64,000 nt of DNA from Legionella spiritensis (GTDB taxonomy: Bacteria > Pseudomonadota > Gammaproteobacteria > Legionellales > Legionellaceae): contig NZ_LT906457.1 of the NCBI RefSeq assembly GCF_900186965.1, forward strand, positions 3,188,501-3,252,500. The letters run 5' to 3'. The translations under genes and the position numbers were made by a program. Positions 1 to 10,059 of this stretch are shown here, piece after piece (positions within the stretch are counted from its first letter, which is position 1; every line of letters begins with the position of its first letter). The notes below the pieces were generated by a model, which was not told the DNA's origin, searched no databases, and saw only the letters and a list, made by a program, of their open reading frames with translations.

Positions 1-1
1 A

Positions 2-379
2 TTCGTCAGCCACTACCGCTCGGATGGTTTGATACTGGCCACACCCACCGGCTCCACCGCCTACGCCTTGTCGGCCGGCGGCCCAATCATGCACCCGCAA
101 ATCAACGCCATCGTACTGGTGCCAATGTTTCCACATAGTTTAAGTTCACGACCCTTGGTCATTGACAGCCAGTCCAGGATAGATCTGGTTATCAGCGAAC
201 GCAATGAAACGGATTTGCGCATCAGTTGTGACGGCCATGAATCACGCATGGTCAAACCCAGACAACAGGTATCTATTGAAAAAAATGCCCAGCAACTTCG
301 CTTGCTGCATCCCGTGGATTACCATTATTATGATACATTACGGATAAAACTCGGCTGGGAATCCAAACACCAGGGATAA
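2..379 (+). CDS. nadK: NAD kinase, C-terminal part (runs off the left edge)
   Basis: This is the 3' part of NAD kinase, the cytosolic enzyme that phosphorylates NAD to NADP. The frame is open from base 2, so the true start lies outside the window. The family signature [16 protein letters not shown] is visible, followed by the SRPLVI and ISCDG segments typical of the C-terminal beta-rich domain. The stop at 377-379 is three bases before the recN start, so the two genes are very probably co-transcribed, an order common in gammaproteobacteria. Identity is firm; only about the last 125 residues are present. Confidence 0.93.
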   Translation, partial: FVSHYRSDGLILATPTGSTAYALSAGGPIMHPQINAIVLVPMFPHSLSSRPLVIDSQSRIDLVISERNETDLRISCDGHESRMVKPRQQVSIEKNAQQLRLLHPVDYHYYDTLRIKLGWESKHQG

Positions 380-382
380 ATC

Positions 383-2047
383 ATGCTCACTGCCTTGCGT
401 ATCGAAAATTTTGCCATAGTCAAACATCTTGAGCTGGATTTTGCCCAGGGTATGACAGCCTTTACCGGCGAAACCGGTGCCGGAAAATCCATTATGATAG
501 ACGCCTTGATGCTGGCCTTAGGCGGACGGGGAGACGCGTCTGTGATCCGTCATGGTGAGGAAAAATGCGACATCGTCGCCACCTTTCAGATCTCTTTGCA
601 ATCCGAACCCGCCCTTTGGCTCAAGGAACATGATATTGGCTGGGAAGACGGTGAGATTATCCTGAGAAGGGTACTGTATGCCGAAGGCCGGTCGAAATCA
701 TTCGTTAACGCCCAACCGATTCCACTTCAAAAGATCAAGGAACTCAGCGAAATGCTGGTGCATATTCACGGACAGCACCAGCATCAGACCTTGCTGCAAC
801 ATCCGACACACCGCCAGCAACTTGATCATTACGCGGAACATGGCCCTCTTCTACAGGAAATCCAGACGCTTTATAAAACATGCCAGAAAATTCGTTCCGA
901 ACTGGAGGATCTGCAAGAACAGGATAAAAACCAGGATCGCGTGGCGCTTCTAGCCTTTCAAATTGACGAGTTGCAATCCCTGAATATTCAGGAAGGCGAC
1001 ATGCAACGTCTCGGTGAGGAGCATCAGCTCCTCCATCACGCCCAGGACTATTTGCAGCACAGCCACCACATTGCCCGGACTTTAAATGGCGATGAGGATA
1101 TCACCGTTTGCGGCATGTTAAATCAGATCCTGCATTGGCTGCAGCAATTGCCCGAAGAACATCCCGCCATTAAAAACAGTAAGGATTTGCTTAATAACGC
1201 CTTGATCCAGTGTGAGGAAACGCTCAATGAACTACGGGGTTTTTCCGATCAGGTACATCTTGATCCGGAGCGTTTGCAGGAGGTTGAGGAACGGATCAGC
1301 GAGTTGCATCAAGCCGCCCGTAAATACCACAAAGACGTCGATCAACTGCCCGAACATCTGCGGCAGTTACAACTTGAATTACAGCAATTGAAAGACAGTG
1401 AACAGAGGGTATCGCATTTGCAACAGCAATACGATCAGCAACTGCAAACCTTTGAGCAAACCGCTCGGAAATTAAGTGCTTCCCGCAAACAGGCCGCTGA
1501 AAAATTAAGTGCCGAGATAACCGCCATTATCCGGAAACTCGGTATGCCGAACGGTCGGGTGGAAATCGCTATGACACCGCTGGATAAAATGCAACCACAT
1601 GGCCTGGACAGGGTGGAATACAAAGTATGCACCAACCCGGGCACCATGCCGGACGCCCTGAACAAAATCGCTTCCGGCGGCGAGCTGTCCCGCATCAGCC
1701 TGGCTATTCAAATGATTACGGCACAACGAGGCGCCACACCGACCCTGCTGTTTGATGAGGTGGATGTCGGCATAGGCGGCGCGACCGCCGCCCTGGTTGG
1801 GCAACTTCTGCGTAAGCTGGGCGAGCGTCTGCAGGTCTTTTGTGTGACCCACCAGCCTCAGGTTGCTTCAAGCGCCCACCATCATTTTGTCGTTGAAAAA
1901 TACAGCGAGCAGGAACAAACCTTTTCCCGCATTATTTCCCTGCTGGAAGACGATAAAATCAATGAAATTGCGCGCATGCTGGGTGGATTGACCATCACCG
2001 AACAAACACGCCTGCATGCCAGAGAGTTATTGGCGCAGAGCCTTTAA
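383..2047 (+). CDS. recN: DNA repair protein RecN
   Basis: RecN is an SMC-like ATPase that acts in double-strand-break repair and RecA-dependent recombination. The 554-aa length is normal for the family. Visible parts are the N-terminal head with Walker A GETGAGKS at residues 29-36, a long central Q/E/L-rich coiled coil (about 150-380), the ABC signature ASGGELSRISLA, Walker B LLFDEVDVGIGG, and the CVTHQPQVAS switch. It starts with ATG three bases after nadK. In enteric bacteria recN is LexA-controlled, but no promoter is visible here because the gene directly follows nadK. Confidence 0.96.
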   Translation: MLTALRIENFAIVKHLELDFAQGMTAFTGETGAGKSIMIDALMLALGGRGDASVIRHGEEKCDIVATFQISLQSEPALWLKEHDIGWEDGEIILRRVLYAEGRSKSFVNAQPIPLQKIKELSEMLVHIHGQHQHQTLLQHPTHRQQLDHYAEHGPLLQEIQTLYKTCQKIRSELEDLQEQDKNQDRVALLAFQIDELQSLNIQEGDMQRLGEEHQLLHHAQDYLQHSHHIARTLNGDEDITVCGMLNQILHWLQQLPEEHPAIKNSKDLLNNALIQCEETLNELRGFSDQVHLDPERLQEVEERISELHQAARKYHKDVDQLPEHLRQLQLELQQLKDSEQRVSHLQQQYDQQLQTFEQTARKLSASRKQAAEKLSAEITAIIRKLGMPNGRVEIAMTPLDKMQPHGLDRVEYKVCTNPGTMPDALNKIASGGELSRISLAIQMITAQRGATPTLLFDEVDVGIGGATAALVGQLLRKLGERLQVFCVTHQPQVASSAHHHFVVEKYSEQEQTFSRIISLLEDDKINEIARMLGGLTITEQTRLHARELLAQSL

Positions 2048-2166
2048 AAAGACACGGTTGCGGTAAATTGAGTTATGCAACAAACTTGAATTCGTATAAA
2101 CCAGCAGGTACGCAGAATTCTGTAATAACCTGCCACTTGTTTCCAAACAGGATAAGAGAGATACAC

Positions 2167-2844
2167 ATGCCCGGTATATTACCTATTGACTTAGCCAATC
2201 AACTCACCGGTTTCTTTGGAAATCGTATTGATTTTTCAAATTTTGCACGCACATCAACCACGAAAGGCATAACCAGTTATAGTACCCGGCAAGTATACGA
2301 CAGGCTATATATATGGGGGGGAATAATAGCTGGCGCAGCGGGGGGATGGTTACTGGAAGACTGTCTGGTCGATTCGGACGGTTATGCGCCCATGGCTTTG
2401 TTTATAGCTGCCGGGGTCTTAGGCGGCTTTTACTTTACCCATAAGCAAGTCATGCAGACCAAACTGGATTTACGCGATAAATTGATTAAAGACGGGAAGC
2501 AAATTAAATCAGATATCCGCGAGAAATTAAACGAATTACCAGAACGATTCGAGGAGGAAGACAAAAGATTCCTAGAAAGCCGTGTGAATGAACTGATTGA
2601 ACTTATAAGCCAGTTCTCCATGAGTAATCAAGACCGTTCAAACGCTACCTTGACGTTGGACCGACGCAAAAGAGGGTTACAAAACCTGCTAACCACCATC
2701 AATGATTGGCTGTTAGACGAGGAAACGGATCAAAAAGTCGTACTGGATTTTTTAAACCAGAGCGATGAGACCTTGCTTAACCATTTAATAAAGGGTGAAC
2801 CCGTCTTCCTGGCAGAAACCGGATCGCCTCATCCTGGCATCTAA
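2167..2844 (+). CDS. Unknown protein with a membrane hairpin and coiled coil
   Basis: No family recognised. I chose the ATG at 2167 because it has an AAGAGAG ribosome-binding site about 8 nt upstream and gives a normal N-terminus (MPGILPIDLANQ). An in-frame TTG at 2068 would add 33 residues without a good binding site. The 225-aa product has two adjacent hydrophobic, glycine-rich segments (about residues 46-60 and 75-92) separated by a short acidic loop. These would form a membrane hairpin. A charged, helical, probably coiled-coil C-terminal half follows. That layout is common among Legionella translocated proteins, but no secretion signal is proven. Confidence 0.6.
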   Translation: MPGILPIDLANQLTGFFGNRIDFSNFARTSTTKGITSYSTRQVYDRLYIWGGIIAGAAGGWLLEDCLVDSDGYAPMALFIAAGVLGGFYFTHKQVMQTKLDLRDKLIKDGKQIKSDIREKLNELPERFEEEDKRFLESRVNELIELISQFSMSNQDRSNATLTLDRRKRGLQNLLTTINDWLLDEETDQKVVLDFLNQSDETLLNHLIKGEPVFLAETGSPHPGI

Positions 2845-2987
2845 TACCTCATACCGCAATAGGGAGCAGAGACTTGCAAATCAAATGAGGCCGCTCTGAC
2901 TTTGATATAGACGGATCGGTTATATTAATCTATTATACATATAATCTAACCATGCTGTAAAAATAGCATCCATATTGGCGAAATATC

Positions 2988-3488
2988 ATGATTTATATCA
3001 CAATTCCGGAAGGCTGGCATTTTACAACCCGAAAAGTGGGCGAGGAAGATAAAGACGTATTGGTCGATGATCTGAATGAAGATAATGAGAGTGTTAAAGT
3101 CATTAATCTTCAGGAGATTGTGAGAACATCCCTGCACCATAAATCCAGAAAAGAGACATCAAAAACAATACGGGATGCTGAAACCCATGATTGTGCGATC
3201 ACCATCTATTTCCGTAAACCACCTGATACATCCGATTTATTTCTGCGATACGAACCTAACCGTAACGGAAAATTACCGGCCGACAAAACGTCAGACAAAA
3301 AACCGATGCTAGTCAAGGGCAGTAGCACACACACGCACATGGCTAATCCGGGCTATGGTCGCTTATGGTGGCAAAACCCTGACAATCAGGCTCGTTTAAG
3401 TGCGAAAAGACTGGCGAAAGTTGAAGAAAAATCAATGGAACAGAAAGAAGATCGCCGCCATACCGGTGATTCACCCAAGGCAACCTGA
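2988..3488 (+). CDS. Unknown 166-aa hydrophilic protein
   Basis: No family recognised. The product starts MIYITIPEGWHFTT and is highly charged, with no signal peptide or membrane segment. The last 40 residues are rich in K, E and R. Upstream lies an A/T-rich stretch (about 2920-2965) with several TATAAT-like hexamers, which suggests its own promoter. The ribosome-binding site is weak (GGCGA). The gene converges on the 3572-5212 gene, with a 6-bp G/C hairpin (3543-3548 with 3555-3560) between them. It lies in an accessory-looking gap between recN and the tex operon. Confidence 0.55.
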   Translation: MIYITIPEGWHFTTRKVGEEDKDVLVDDLNEDNESVKVINLQEIVRTSLHHKSRKETSKTIRDAETHDCAITIYFRKPPDTSDLFLRYEPNRNGKLPADKTSDKKPMLVKGSSTHTHMANPGYGRLWWQNPDNQARLSAKRLAKVEEKSMEQKEDRRHTGDSPKAT

Positions 3489-3571
3489 ATTCCTCGTACC
3501 TGGCAAGCAATGATAGCAATCCGTATGAAAGGTGAGGAGCTCTCGGGCTGAACGGCCCGACCAATAGGCCT

Positions 3572-5212
3572 CTACTCTTTGTTTAAATGCGTACGGCGTT
3601 CATTCATGGTTTCAACACTGTTAATAACCGTTTGCCGGCATATGGCACGCATGACAGGAATATTCTCAAGAGGCGTTTCCTCTGCAATGGCGTGGGCAAT
3701 AAAAAAGCTGTCCCACCACATTTTCTCACCCTTGCGGGCTTTCGCTTTCAACCACAACGTTACCCATAAAAAATGAAAGAACCATTTATCGCGGTGCAAT
3801 TCCATGTCCTGTTCAAATACATGAGCCATCGCTGTTTCAACGTCACAAACCCGAACCCCTTCAACAAAACTGCTGCAGCGATTAACCAGCTTGTCAATAT
3901 GGGCATTTTCAATAAACCAGGATTCGGTGAATTTCTTGCCGGTAGTCCAGCGATTGGAACGCTTGAACGATGCCTGCATGGCCTCGGGAGTAAATGGCAA
4001 AATTTGCACACTCAAACGATCCATGATCGCCGGAATATCCATGAGTTCCGGATAAAAATGCAAGCCCAGCAGTTCCTGTATTTCCAAAAGATGCAAATCC
4101 GGCATGGCGCCCTGCCGCAGCGTCAATGCCAGGAAATGATTGGTAAGCAACAATAAATAATCCGTATCCACATCCCGCAGCGTTACGGTGTCATCAAACG
4201 CTTCATCATAATAACCGGCAATGTCTTTGGCGGGAATGGCCGGTGTCATCCAGGCGTCCTTAATGCCAAAATCCTGTTTGAACAACAAACCGCAAAGACG
4301 ATTGTGCCGCCGTTGTTTCACATGAATAAAAATACCTTGAGCGCCGCTACCGTCCACTTCACTCGCTTTCAGGCGAAAGGAAGGCAAAGCGGTTGTTTCA
4401 TGATGGAAAACCACGCCTTTTTTACGTTGTATTTTTATCCAGCGATTGAATTGCTCCTGGTATTCGGGGGGATACCAGTTTTTGATGGCTTGCAGCCTCG
4501 ACAGGGAGATGGAGCTGAATTGAATGGTATCTATAAGTTGTTCCATGGTTGCCGCCACAATGGCGCGCACTTCCGATTTGGGATGGAGAAGCAACAACAA
4601 GGCGATATCCTGTCCTGTATCAATACTATACAAATCAATCATCAGATCCGCAAAAAAATCTTCCGGCATGGCATAACTTTGCGCAAAAAAATTCTCCGCA
4701 ATATCAAATACGGACAAATCCGATAATTCCTCGATCATTTCGCGAATGGCGTTTAAATGGTTGCTTTCTTCTTCGGGAGTCAAATCATCCTCCCGTTCCG
4801 CCAACTCCAGATAGGCCCCTTTGAGTTCAGGCGATAATTCCGTATGCACCTCATAAAACGCGTTAAGAACCGGTAACCAGAAACTTAGGGAATGGCCGCT
4901 GTGAAGCATGGTTTCAGCCATACGGCTCATGAGCTGGCGCAGTGTTTTACCACCCATTTTATTACCGTTTTCCTGAGCGGATTGCAGTTGTGCCACACAA
5001 ATATCCAGGGCGAAAACACAGGCTGAGTAATAAGGACGCTCATCATCCAGTGCGCCTTCATCCAGTTCCGCAATTAAATCAACCAGCCGCAGCGCCAGTT
5101 CCGGTTCGTGTATGAAAGGCGTGTAATACTCAGGAACAGGATCCGTGCTTTCATCAATAAGCAAGGCCATCCTGGTAATCCATTGTTTTAATTGTTCGAA
5201 TTCAGCAGTCAT
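3572..5212 (-). CDS. Conserved unknown 546-aa protein, last gene of the tex operon
   Basis: No family recognised. This is a soluble, leucine- and acid-rich, mostly helical protein with no signal peptide or membrane segment. Its N-terminal 250 residues resemble helical-repeat (HEAT-like) packing, and the C-terminal 150 residues are rich in W and F. The ATG overlaps the stop of the upstream thioesterase gene by 4 bp, so translation is probably coupled. It therefore belongs to the leftward tex-thioesterase operon. The context gives no clear function, and its conserved housekeeping setting argues against a recently acquired gene. Confidence 0.75.
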   Translation of the reverse strand: MTAEFEQLKQWITRMALLIDESTDPVPEYYTPFIHEPELALRLVDLIAELDEGALDDERPYYSACVFALDICVAQLQSAQENGNKMGGKTLRQLMSRMAETMLHSGHSLSFWLPVLNAFYEVHTELSPELKGAYLELAEREDDLTPEEESNHLNAIREMIEELSDLSVFDIAENFFAQSYAMPEDFFADLMIDLYSIDTGQDIALLLLLHPKSEVRAIVAATMEQLIDTIQFSSISLSRLQAIKNWYPPEYQEQFNRWIKIQRKKGVVFHHETTALPSFRLKASEVDGSGAQGIFIHVKQRRHNRLCGLLFKQDFGIKDAWMTPAIPAKDIAGYYDEAFDDTVTLRDVDTDYLLLLTNHFLALTLRQGAMPDLHLLEIQELLGLHFYPELMDIPAIMDRLSVQILPFTPEAMQASFKRSNRWTTGKKFTESWFIENAHIDKLVNRCSSFVEGVRVCDVETAMAHVFEQDMELHRDKWFFHFLWVTLWLKAKARKGEKMWWDSFFIAHAIAEETPLENIPVMRAICRQTVINSVETMNERRTHLNKE

Positions 5213-5589
5213 TCGTTATCAGACACCTTTCTTGCGTTGCCCTGACCATCAATAGCCACGAACACAAAAACGCCTTCCGTCACCCGATATCCCTGCGTGC
5301 CTACAGCAGGCATAGCCCACACTTCAACAGAGATGGTCAAGGACGTGCGTCCCTGTTTGATCAATTCCACATGGCAACTGACCACATCACCAACATGAAC
5401 CGGTTTCAGGAAACTCATGGAATTAATAGCGACTGTGGCCACGCGGCCACGCGCCAGTCGTTTAGCTAGCACACCGGCAGCCAAATCCATCTGGGACACC
5501 AGCCATCCGCCGAAAATATCGCCATTGGCATTGGTATCCGCCGGCATGGCCAGAGTTTGAATAGTAATCTCGCCTCGGGGTTTGGTCAT
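5209..5589 (-). CDS. Acyl-CoA thioesterase, YciA-like hot-dog fold
   Basis: A 126-aa single hot-dog domain of the YciA/BACH type, which hydrolyses acyl-CoA thioesters in the cytosol. The defining motif NANGDIFGGWL is present at residues 20-30 and carries the catalytic-site Asp24. It is followed by SQMDLAAG on the central helix and by the VGDVVSC and GRTSLTISVEVWA strands. The start codon directly follows the tex stop and the end overlaps the next gene by 4 bp, so it is the middle gene of a three-gene leftward operon. Substrate chain length cannot be read from sequence. Confidence 0.88.
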   Translation of the reverse strand: MTKPRGEITIQTLAMPADTNANGDIFGGWLVSQMDLAAGVLAKRLARGRVATVAINSMSFLKPVHVGDVVSCHVELIKQGRTSLTISVEVWAMPAVGTQGYRVTEGVFVFVAIDGQGNARKVSDNE

Positions 5590-7938
5590 TCAGGAATCTC
5601 GTTTGAGTTTGGCCAGAGCATCGGCCATTGCCGTGTTAAACACTCCCTTTTTCACTGGAGTAATCGTTCGTTTGTCCGGCTCTCTGCGTCTCAATTTTTC
5701 CTTTTTTACCGCATGTTGTTTTTTACCCGGTTGAACTGCGGTCACTTTATTGGGTCGGGGAGTGCTTTTTTCCTCGTCAAGCTTCATACTTAAACCAATA
5801 CGCCGCCTTTCCTTATCCACTTCAACCACTTTGACGGTGACAATATCACCCGCCTTGACCACGGTATGGGGATCGGTAATAAAACGGCTGGTCATTGCGG
5901 AAATATGAACCAGGCCATCCTGATGGACACCGACATCGACAAACGCGCCGAAATTCGTGACATTGCTGACCACGCCCTCCAGTATCATGCCTTCCTGCAA
6001 ATGGCTGATATCTTCTATCCCTTCTTTAAAACTCACCGTCTTAAATTCAGGACGCGGATCACGACCCGGTTTTTCCAGTTCCCGTAACACGTCTTCAACG
6101 GTCGGCAAACCAAAGCGCTCGTCAACATATTTTGCCGCATTCATACTTTTCAACAGTTCATGATTACCAATAATCCCGCCAATTTCCACATGCTGATCGG
6201 AGATTATTTTTTCTACAAGAGGATAAGTTTCCGGATGCACGGCAGAGGCATCCAGGGGATTATTACCATTGATAATTCTCAGGAAACCGGCGGCTTGCTG
6301 AAAGGTTTTTTCTCCCATACGCGGCACCTGCATTAACTGATTGCGCTCGATAAATGCGCCATGCTCATCACGATACTGCACCAGATTTTTCGCCAGCGTT
6401 TCATTAAGGCCGGATACCCGGGTCAGCAGGGATACAGAAGCGGTATTGACATCAACACCTACGGCATTCACACAATCTTCCACCACACCATCAAGACTTC
6501 GTGCCAGACGGGTTTGATTGACGTCATGCTGATATTGGCCGACACCGATTGCTTTCGGATCAATTTTAACCAGTTCTGCCAGCGGATCTTGCACACGGCG
6601 AGCAATGGAGACGGCTCCCCGCAGGCTGACATCCAAATCCGGAAATTCGTCAGAGGCCAGTTCCGATGCGGAATAAACAGACGCACCCGCCTCACTGACC
6701 ACCACTTTATTCAGCTTGATATCGGGATACATTTTTATCATATCCGTGACCAGACGCTCGGTCTCCCGCGACCCTGTTCCGTTGCCGATGCTAACCAGAC
6801 CGACCTGATGCTTCGCTGCCAGTTTCGCCAACTCGGCAATAGCCTGGTGCCATTCGTTTTGTGGTGCGAAAGGAAAAACGGTCGTGTAATCGAGAAGTTT
6901 GCCCGTCGCATCGACAACAGCCACTTTCACACCGGTTCGAATCCCAGGATCCAGTCCCATGGTCACTTGGGCACCCGCCGGTGCGGCCAATAGCAGGCCT
7001 CGCAAATTACGGGTAAAAACACGAATGGCTTCTTCATCCGCCGACTCGCGCAAACGGGCAAGCAATTCAAGTTCGAGTTTGGTAAATAATTTGATTTTCC
7101 AGGTCATGCGCACCGTATCAAGCAACCACTGATCGGCGGCTCTGTTCTGAGAATTGATGTTAAAATAACTGCAAACATGCTTTTCACCATATTCCGGATC
7201 ATCAGGCAATTGCAACGACAATTGCAAGACGCTTTCACGTCGGCCGCGAAACAATGCCAATGCACGGTGGGAGGGAATTTTTTTTGCCGGTTCCCTGTAA
7301 TCAAAATAATCGGAGAATTTGCTGGCCGCGTCTTTCTTGCCGCCGGCACTGCCAATTGATGTCAGCACGGCGTGTTGCCACAGGTATTCGCGTAACTCAT
7401 TAAGGAGATCAGCGTCTTCGGCAAATTGCTCCATTAATATCTGCCGGGCACCTTCCAGCGCGGCTTTGGTATCCTCGACGCCGGCTTCCTTGTTGATATA
7501 AGCGATAGCCTCGCTTTCAGGCTCAAGGGCAGGATTTTGCCACAAAGCTTGAGCCAAAGGCTCAAGTCCCGCTTCCCTGGCCATTTGCGCTTTGGTACGA
7601 CGTTTGGGACGGTAAGGCAAATACAAGTCTTCAAGACGTGTCTTGGTATCTGCCGCGAGAATGGTTTGTTCCAGTTCGGGAGTCAGTTTCTCCTGTTCGC
7701 GGATGGACTGCAGTATCACGGCACGCCGTTCGTCCAACTCACGGATATAGTGCAGGCGTTCCGCCAGATGCCTTAGTTGCACATCATCAAGTCCTTCCGT
7801 TGCCTCTTTACGATAACGAGCGATAAATGGCACCGTCGCGCCTTCATCAAGCAGCCGAATCGCCGTTTCAACCTGTGATACCTTGACCTTGAGTTCCCGC
7901 GCAATGATTGTTGCGGTAGCCAATAGTTCCTGACTCAT
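5590..7938 (-). CDS. tex: Tex, RNA-binding transcription accessory protein
   Basis: Tex is a cytosolic nucleic-acid-binding protein linked to transcription and stress survival. The 782-aa length is normal. Domains in order: helical Tex N-terminal region (1-320), YqgF/RNase H-like domain starting near [10 protein letters not shown] (about 327), helix-hairpin-helix segments ([24 protein letters not shown]), and one S1 RNA-binding domain (about 646-719, with [17 protein letters not shown]). A basic tail of about 60 residues follows. It is the promoter-proximal gene of the leftward operon with the YciA-like thioesterase and the 546-aa unknown. Confidence 0.96.
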   Translation of the reverse strand: MSQELLATATIIARELKVKVSQVETAIRLLDEGATVPFIARYRKEATEGLDDVQLRHLAERLHYIRELDERRAVILQSIREQEKLTPELEQTILAADTKTRLEDLYLPYRPKRRTKAQMAREAGLEPLAQALWQNPALEPESEAIAYINKEAGVEDTKAALEGARQILMEQFAEDADLLNELREYLWQHAVLTSIGSAGGKKDAASKFSDYFDYREPAKKIPSHRALALFRGRRESVLQLSLQLPDDPEYGEKHVCSYFNINSQNRAADQWLLDTVRMTWKIKLFTKLELELLARLRESADEEAIRVFTRNLRGLLLAAPAGAQVTMGLDPGIRTGVKVAVVDATGKLLDYTTVFPFAPQNEWHQAIAELAKLAAKHQVGLVSIGNGTGSRETERLVTDMIKMYPDIKLNKVVVSEAGASVYSASELASDEFPDLDVSLRGAVSIARRVQDPLAELVKIDPKAIGVGQYQHDVNQTRLARSLDGVVEDCVNAVGVDVNTASVSLLTRVSGLNETLAKNLVQYRDEHGAFIERNQLMQVPRMGEKTFQQAAGFLRIINGNNPLDASAVHPETYPLVEKIISDQHVEIGGIIGNHELLKSMNAAKYVDERFGLPTVEDVLRELEKPGRDPRPEFKTVSFKEGIEDISHLQEGMILEGVVSNVTNFGAFVDVGVHQDGLVHISAMTSRFITDPHTVVKAGDIVTVKVVEVDKERRRIGLSMKLDEEKSTPRPNKVTAVQPGKKQHAVKKEKLRRREPDKRTITPVKKGVFNTAMADALAKLKRDS

Positions 7939-7975
7939 TCACATCCCCGAAAAACATTATAATAAAACGAACGCA

Positions 7976-8131
7976 TTATATACTGTTCGCCCCGCACTTG
8001 CGAATTTTACCTCCTCCGGGATGCGGCTCCTGTACAGGCGCAATCAGCTCGTAAAAAGCGACGCCGACGTCGCCAATATCCGTACCGTCCGGTTCCGTGG
8101 AGAAGGCGTCTTGAACAACGACTGGAATCAT
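7976..8131 (-). CDS. Possible 51-aa small protein between glmS and tex
   Basis: In the 203-bp gap between glmS and tex, the minus strand has an open frame starting ATG at 8131, 10 nt after the glmS stop. A GAAAGG sequence lies about 5 nt before it. It encodes a peptide beginning MIPVVVQDAFSTEPDG and ending KIRKCGANSI. I do not recognise it. Spacing and ribosome-binding site look deliberate, but the length is within what chance allows in this composition. It could instead be untranslated 3' sequence of glmS. Confidence 0.25.
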   Translation of the reverse strand: MIPVVVQDAFSTEPDGTDIGDVGVAFYELIAPVQEPHPGGGKIRKCGANSI

Positions 8132-8141
8132 CGGCCTTTCT

Positions 8142-9956
8142 TCACTCCACCGTTACTGATTTGGCCAGATTACGAGGTTGATCCACGTCCGTTCCCTTGG
8201 CAACCGCGACATGATACGCCAGCAACTGCAAGGGAATAGTATAAATGATGGGAGCTATCCATGGACCACAGGAAGGAATCGGAATCAAATGCGAACTGTT
8301 CGCCTGCCAGGTATGGGAATCATCAACAAAAACTATCAATTGCCCGCCTCTCGCACTCACTTCATGCAGATTGGATTTTAATTTATCAAACAATTCATCA
8401 TTTGGCGCGACAGCAATGACTGGCATGTCATTGTCCACCAAAGCCAGGGGACCGTGCTTCAATTCACCGGCCGGATAGGCTTCCGCATGGATATAAGAGA
8501 TTTCTTTCAGCTTCAGGGCACCTTCCAGAGCGACAGGATATTGCACACCTCGTCCTAAAAACAGGGCGTGGGCCTTGTTCACAAAAAGCGGGGCCAGGGA
8601 TTCGATGGTTTTGTTCATCTTAAGTACACGCTCACAACAGGCCGGCAATTCCTGTAATTGCGTCAAAACACTGGCTGATCGTTTGTCATGGCAAAGAGCG
8701 GCGGCCAGCATAAGAAACGCCGCAAGCTGGGTGGTAAACGCTTTGGTGGATGCCACACCTATTTCAGTACCCGCCCTGGTTAAAAAAACGCTGTCAGCTT
8801 CCCGTACCAACGTACTGGTCGCCACATTACAGATGGCCAGCGTAGATAAATAATCGAGTGATTTGGCCTTATGGAGCGCCGCAAGAGTATCGGCGGTTTC
8901 TCCCGATTGCGACACGGCGATAAACAAGGTGTGTTCGTCAACCACAACATCACGATAACGGTACTCACTGGCTATTTCAACCTGTGTCGATAGTCCCGTT
9001 AACGATTCCAGCCAGTAACGCGCCGTTAAACCGGCATGATAACTGGTTCCGCACGCTACAATATGGATATGCCTGATTTTGGAAAAAATACGGCTTGCCT
9101 GTTCGCCAAAACTGGCTCGCAGCACTTCGATACTGGCAATACGACCTTCCAGAGTATCAGACAACACCCGCCCCTGCTCATGAATTTCCTTCAACATAAA
9201 ATGGCGGTAGGAGCCTTTACTGATAACCTGACTGTCATTGTCTAACGGGTGAGCCACTCGATCAACGGGACGCTTGTGTTCATCAAATATACGCGCGCCG
9301 TCGGCGGTCAGCAAGGCGCTGTCACCTTCTTCCAGATAATAGACCTGCTGGGCGAAGGAACGCAGAGCGAGCGCATCGGAGGCTATGAATTGTTCGCCTA
9401 TCCCGCACCCGACCACCAGCGGACTTCCCTTGCGTATCGCTACCAGTTCATGCGGGCGGTTTTGATGGATAATGCCCAATGCAAAAGCACCGCGCATCTC
9501 GGCCGCAGCATCCTGAACTGCCGTCAGCAGATGCTCATGCTGTTGGTAATGATGATGAATCAGATGGGCCGCGACCTCGGAGTCCGTTTCGGAAACGAAC
9601 TGGTAGCCTAGTCCGGCCAGTTTGTTACGCAAGGCGTCATGGTTTTCAATAATACCATTATGAACCACCGCGATTTCACCGTGAGACAGATGGGGATGGG
9701 CATTTTGTTCGCAAGGCTTGCCATGTGTCGCCCAACGGGTATGAGCAATTCCGGTCATCCCGGCAATCGCGGTTTCCTGCATGGCATCGGCCAGCGCCTG
9801 CACCTTGCCTTGAATACGGAGACGTTTCAGGTGACCGGCATTGTCAATGACAGCCATCCCCGCCGAATCATAGCCCCGATACTCCAGACGGCGTAACCCT
9901 TCCAATAAAATTTTACTGATATCACGCTGTGAGGTCGCCCCCATGATGCCACACAT
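8142..9956 (-). CDS. glmS: Glutamine--fructose-6-phosphate aminotransferase
   Basis: GlmS makes glucosamine-6-phosphate from fructose-6-phosphate and glutamine, the first step to peptidoglycan and LPS amino sugars. The product must begin MCGIMG, because the second residue becomes the N-terminal catalytic cysteine of the Ntn amidotransferase domain. I therefore chose the ATG at 9956, which has AAGGAG 6 nt upstream, over an in-frame start at 9995. Two SIS sugar-isomerase domains follow (VACGTSYHAG and SQSGETADT; then FLGRGVQYPVALEGALKLKEIS), and it ends with the usual KSVTVE. Length 604 aa is typical. Confidence 0.97.
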   Translation of the reverse strand: MCGIMGATSQRDISKILLEGLRRLEYRGYDSAGMAVIDNAGHLKRLRIQGKVQALADAMQETAIAGMTGIAHTRWATHGKPCEQNAHPHLSHGEIAVVHNGIIENHDALRNKLAGLGYQFVSETDSEVAAHLIHHHYQQHEHLLTAVQDAAAEMRGAFALGIIHQNRPHELVAIRKGSPLVVGCGIGEQFIASDALALRSFAQQVYYLEEGDSALLTADGARIFDEHKRPVDRVAHPLDNDSQVISKGSYRHFMLKEIHEQGRVLSDTLEGRIASIEVLRASFGEQASRIFSKIRHIHIVACGTSYHAGLTARYWLESLTGLSTQVEIASEYRYRDVVVDEHTLFIAVSQSGETADTLAALHKAKSLDYLSTLAICNVATSTLVREADSVFLTRAGTEIGVASTKAFTTQLAAFLMLAAALCHDKRSASVLTQLQELPACCERVLKMNKTIESLAPLFVNKAHALFLGRGVQYPVALEGALKLKEISYIHAEAYPAGELKHGPLALVDNDMPVIAVAPNDELFDKLKSNLHEVSARGGQLIVFVDDSHTWQANSSHLIPIPSCGPWIAPIIYTIPLQLLAYHVAVAKGTDVDQPRNLAKSVTVE

Positions 9957-9986
9957 AACAAACTCCTTACCGAATACCTGAAAGCC

Positions 9987-10012
9987 CACCGGCAATACTA
10001 TTCATGCCGGTG
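9987..10012. promoter_or_regulatory. Hairpin between plaC and glmS
   Basis: A perfect 8-bp inverted repeat, CACCGGCA (9987-9994) and TGCCGGTG (10005-10012), with a 10-nt loop. It lies downstream of plaC and about 30 nt upstream of glmS, both leftward. No T-run follows on the minus strand. It may be a weak plaC terminator or a structured glmS leader. Nothing resembles the large glmS ribozyme of Gram-positive bacteria. Confidence 0.35.
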
Positions 10013-10059
10013 TCTGTCTCGAAAAACAGGGCCAAGTATGCCACATTACCGGCCATATT

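Noticed and set aside
6361-6993. 210-aa plus-strand frame opposite tex
   Set aside because: It lies entirely inside the well-conserved tex gene and has no family features or ribosome-binding site.
9957-9995. Longer glmS start with 13 extra residues
   Set aside because: The enzyme needs the N-terminal Cys of MCGIMG exposed; the ATG at 9956 also has the strong AAGGAG site.
9957-10059. glmS ribozyme upstream of glmS
   Set aside because: The gap is only about 100 nt with a single 8-bp hairpin; the ribozyme is larger and is known from Gram-positive lineages.
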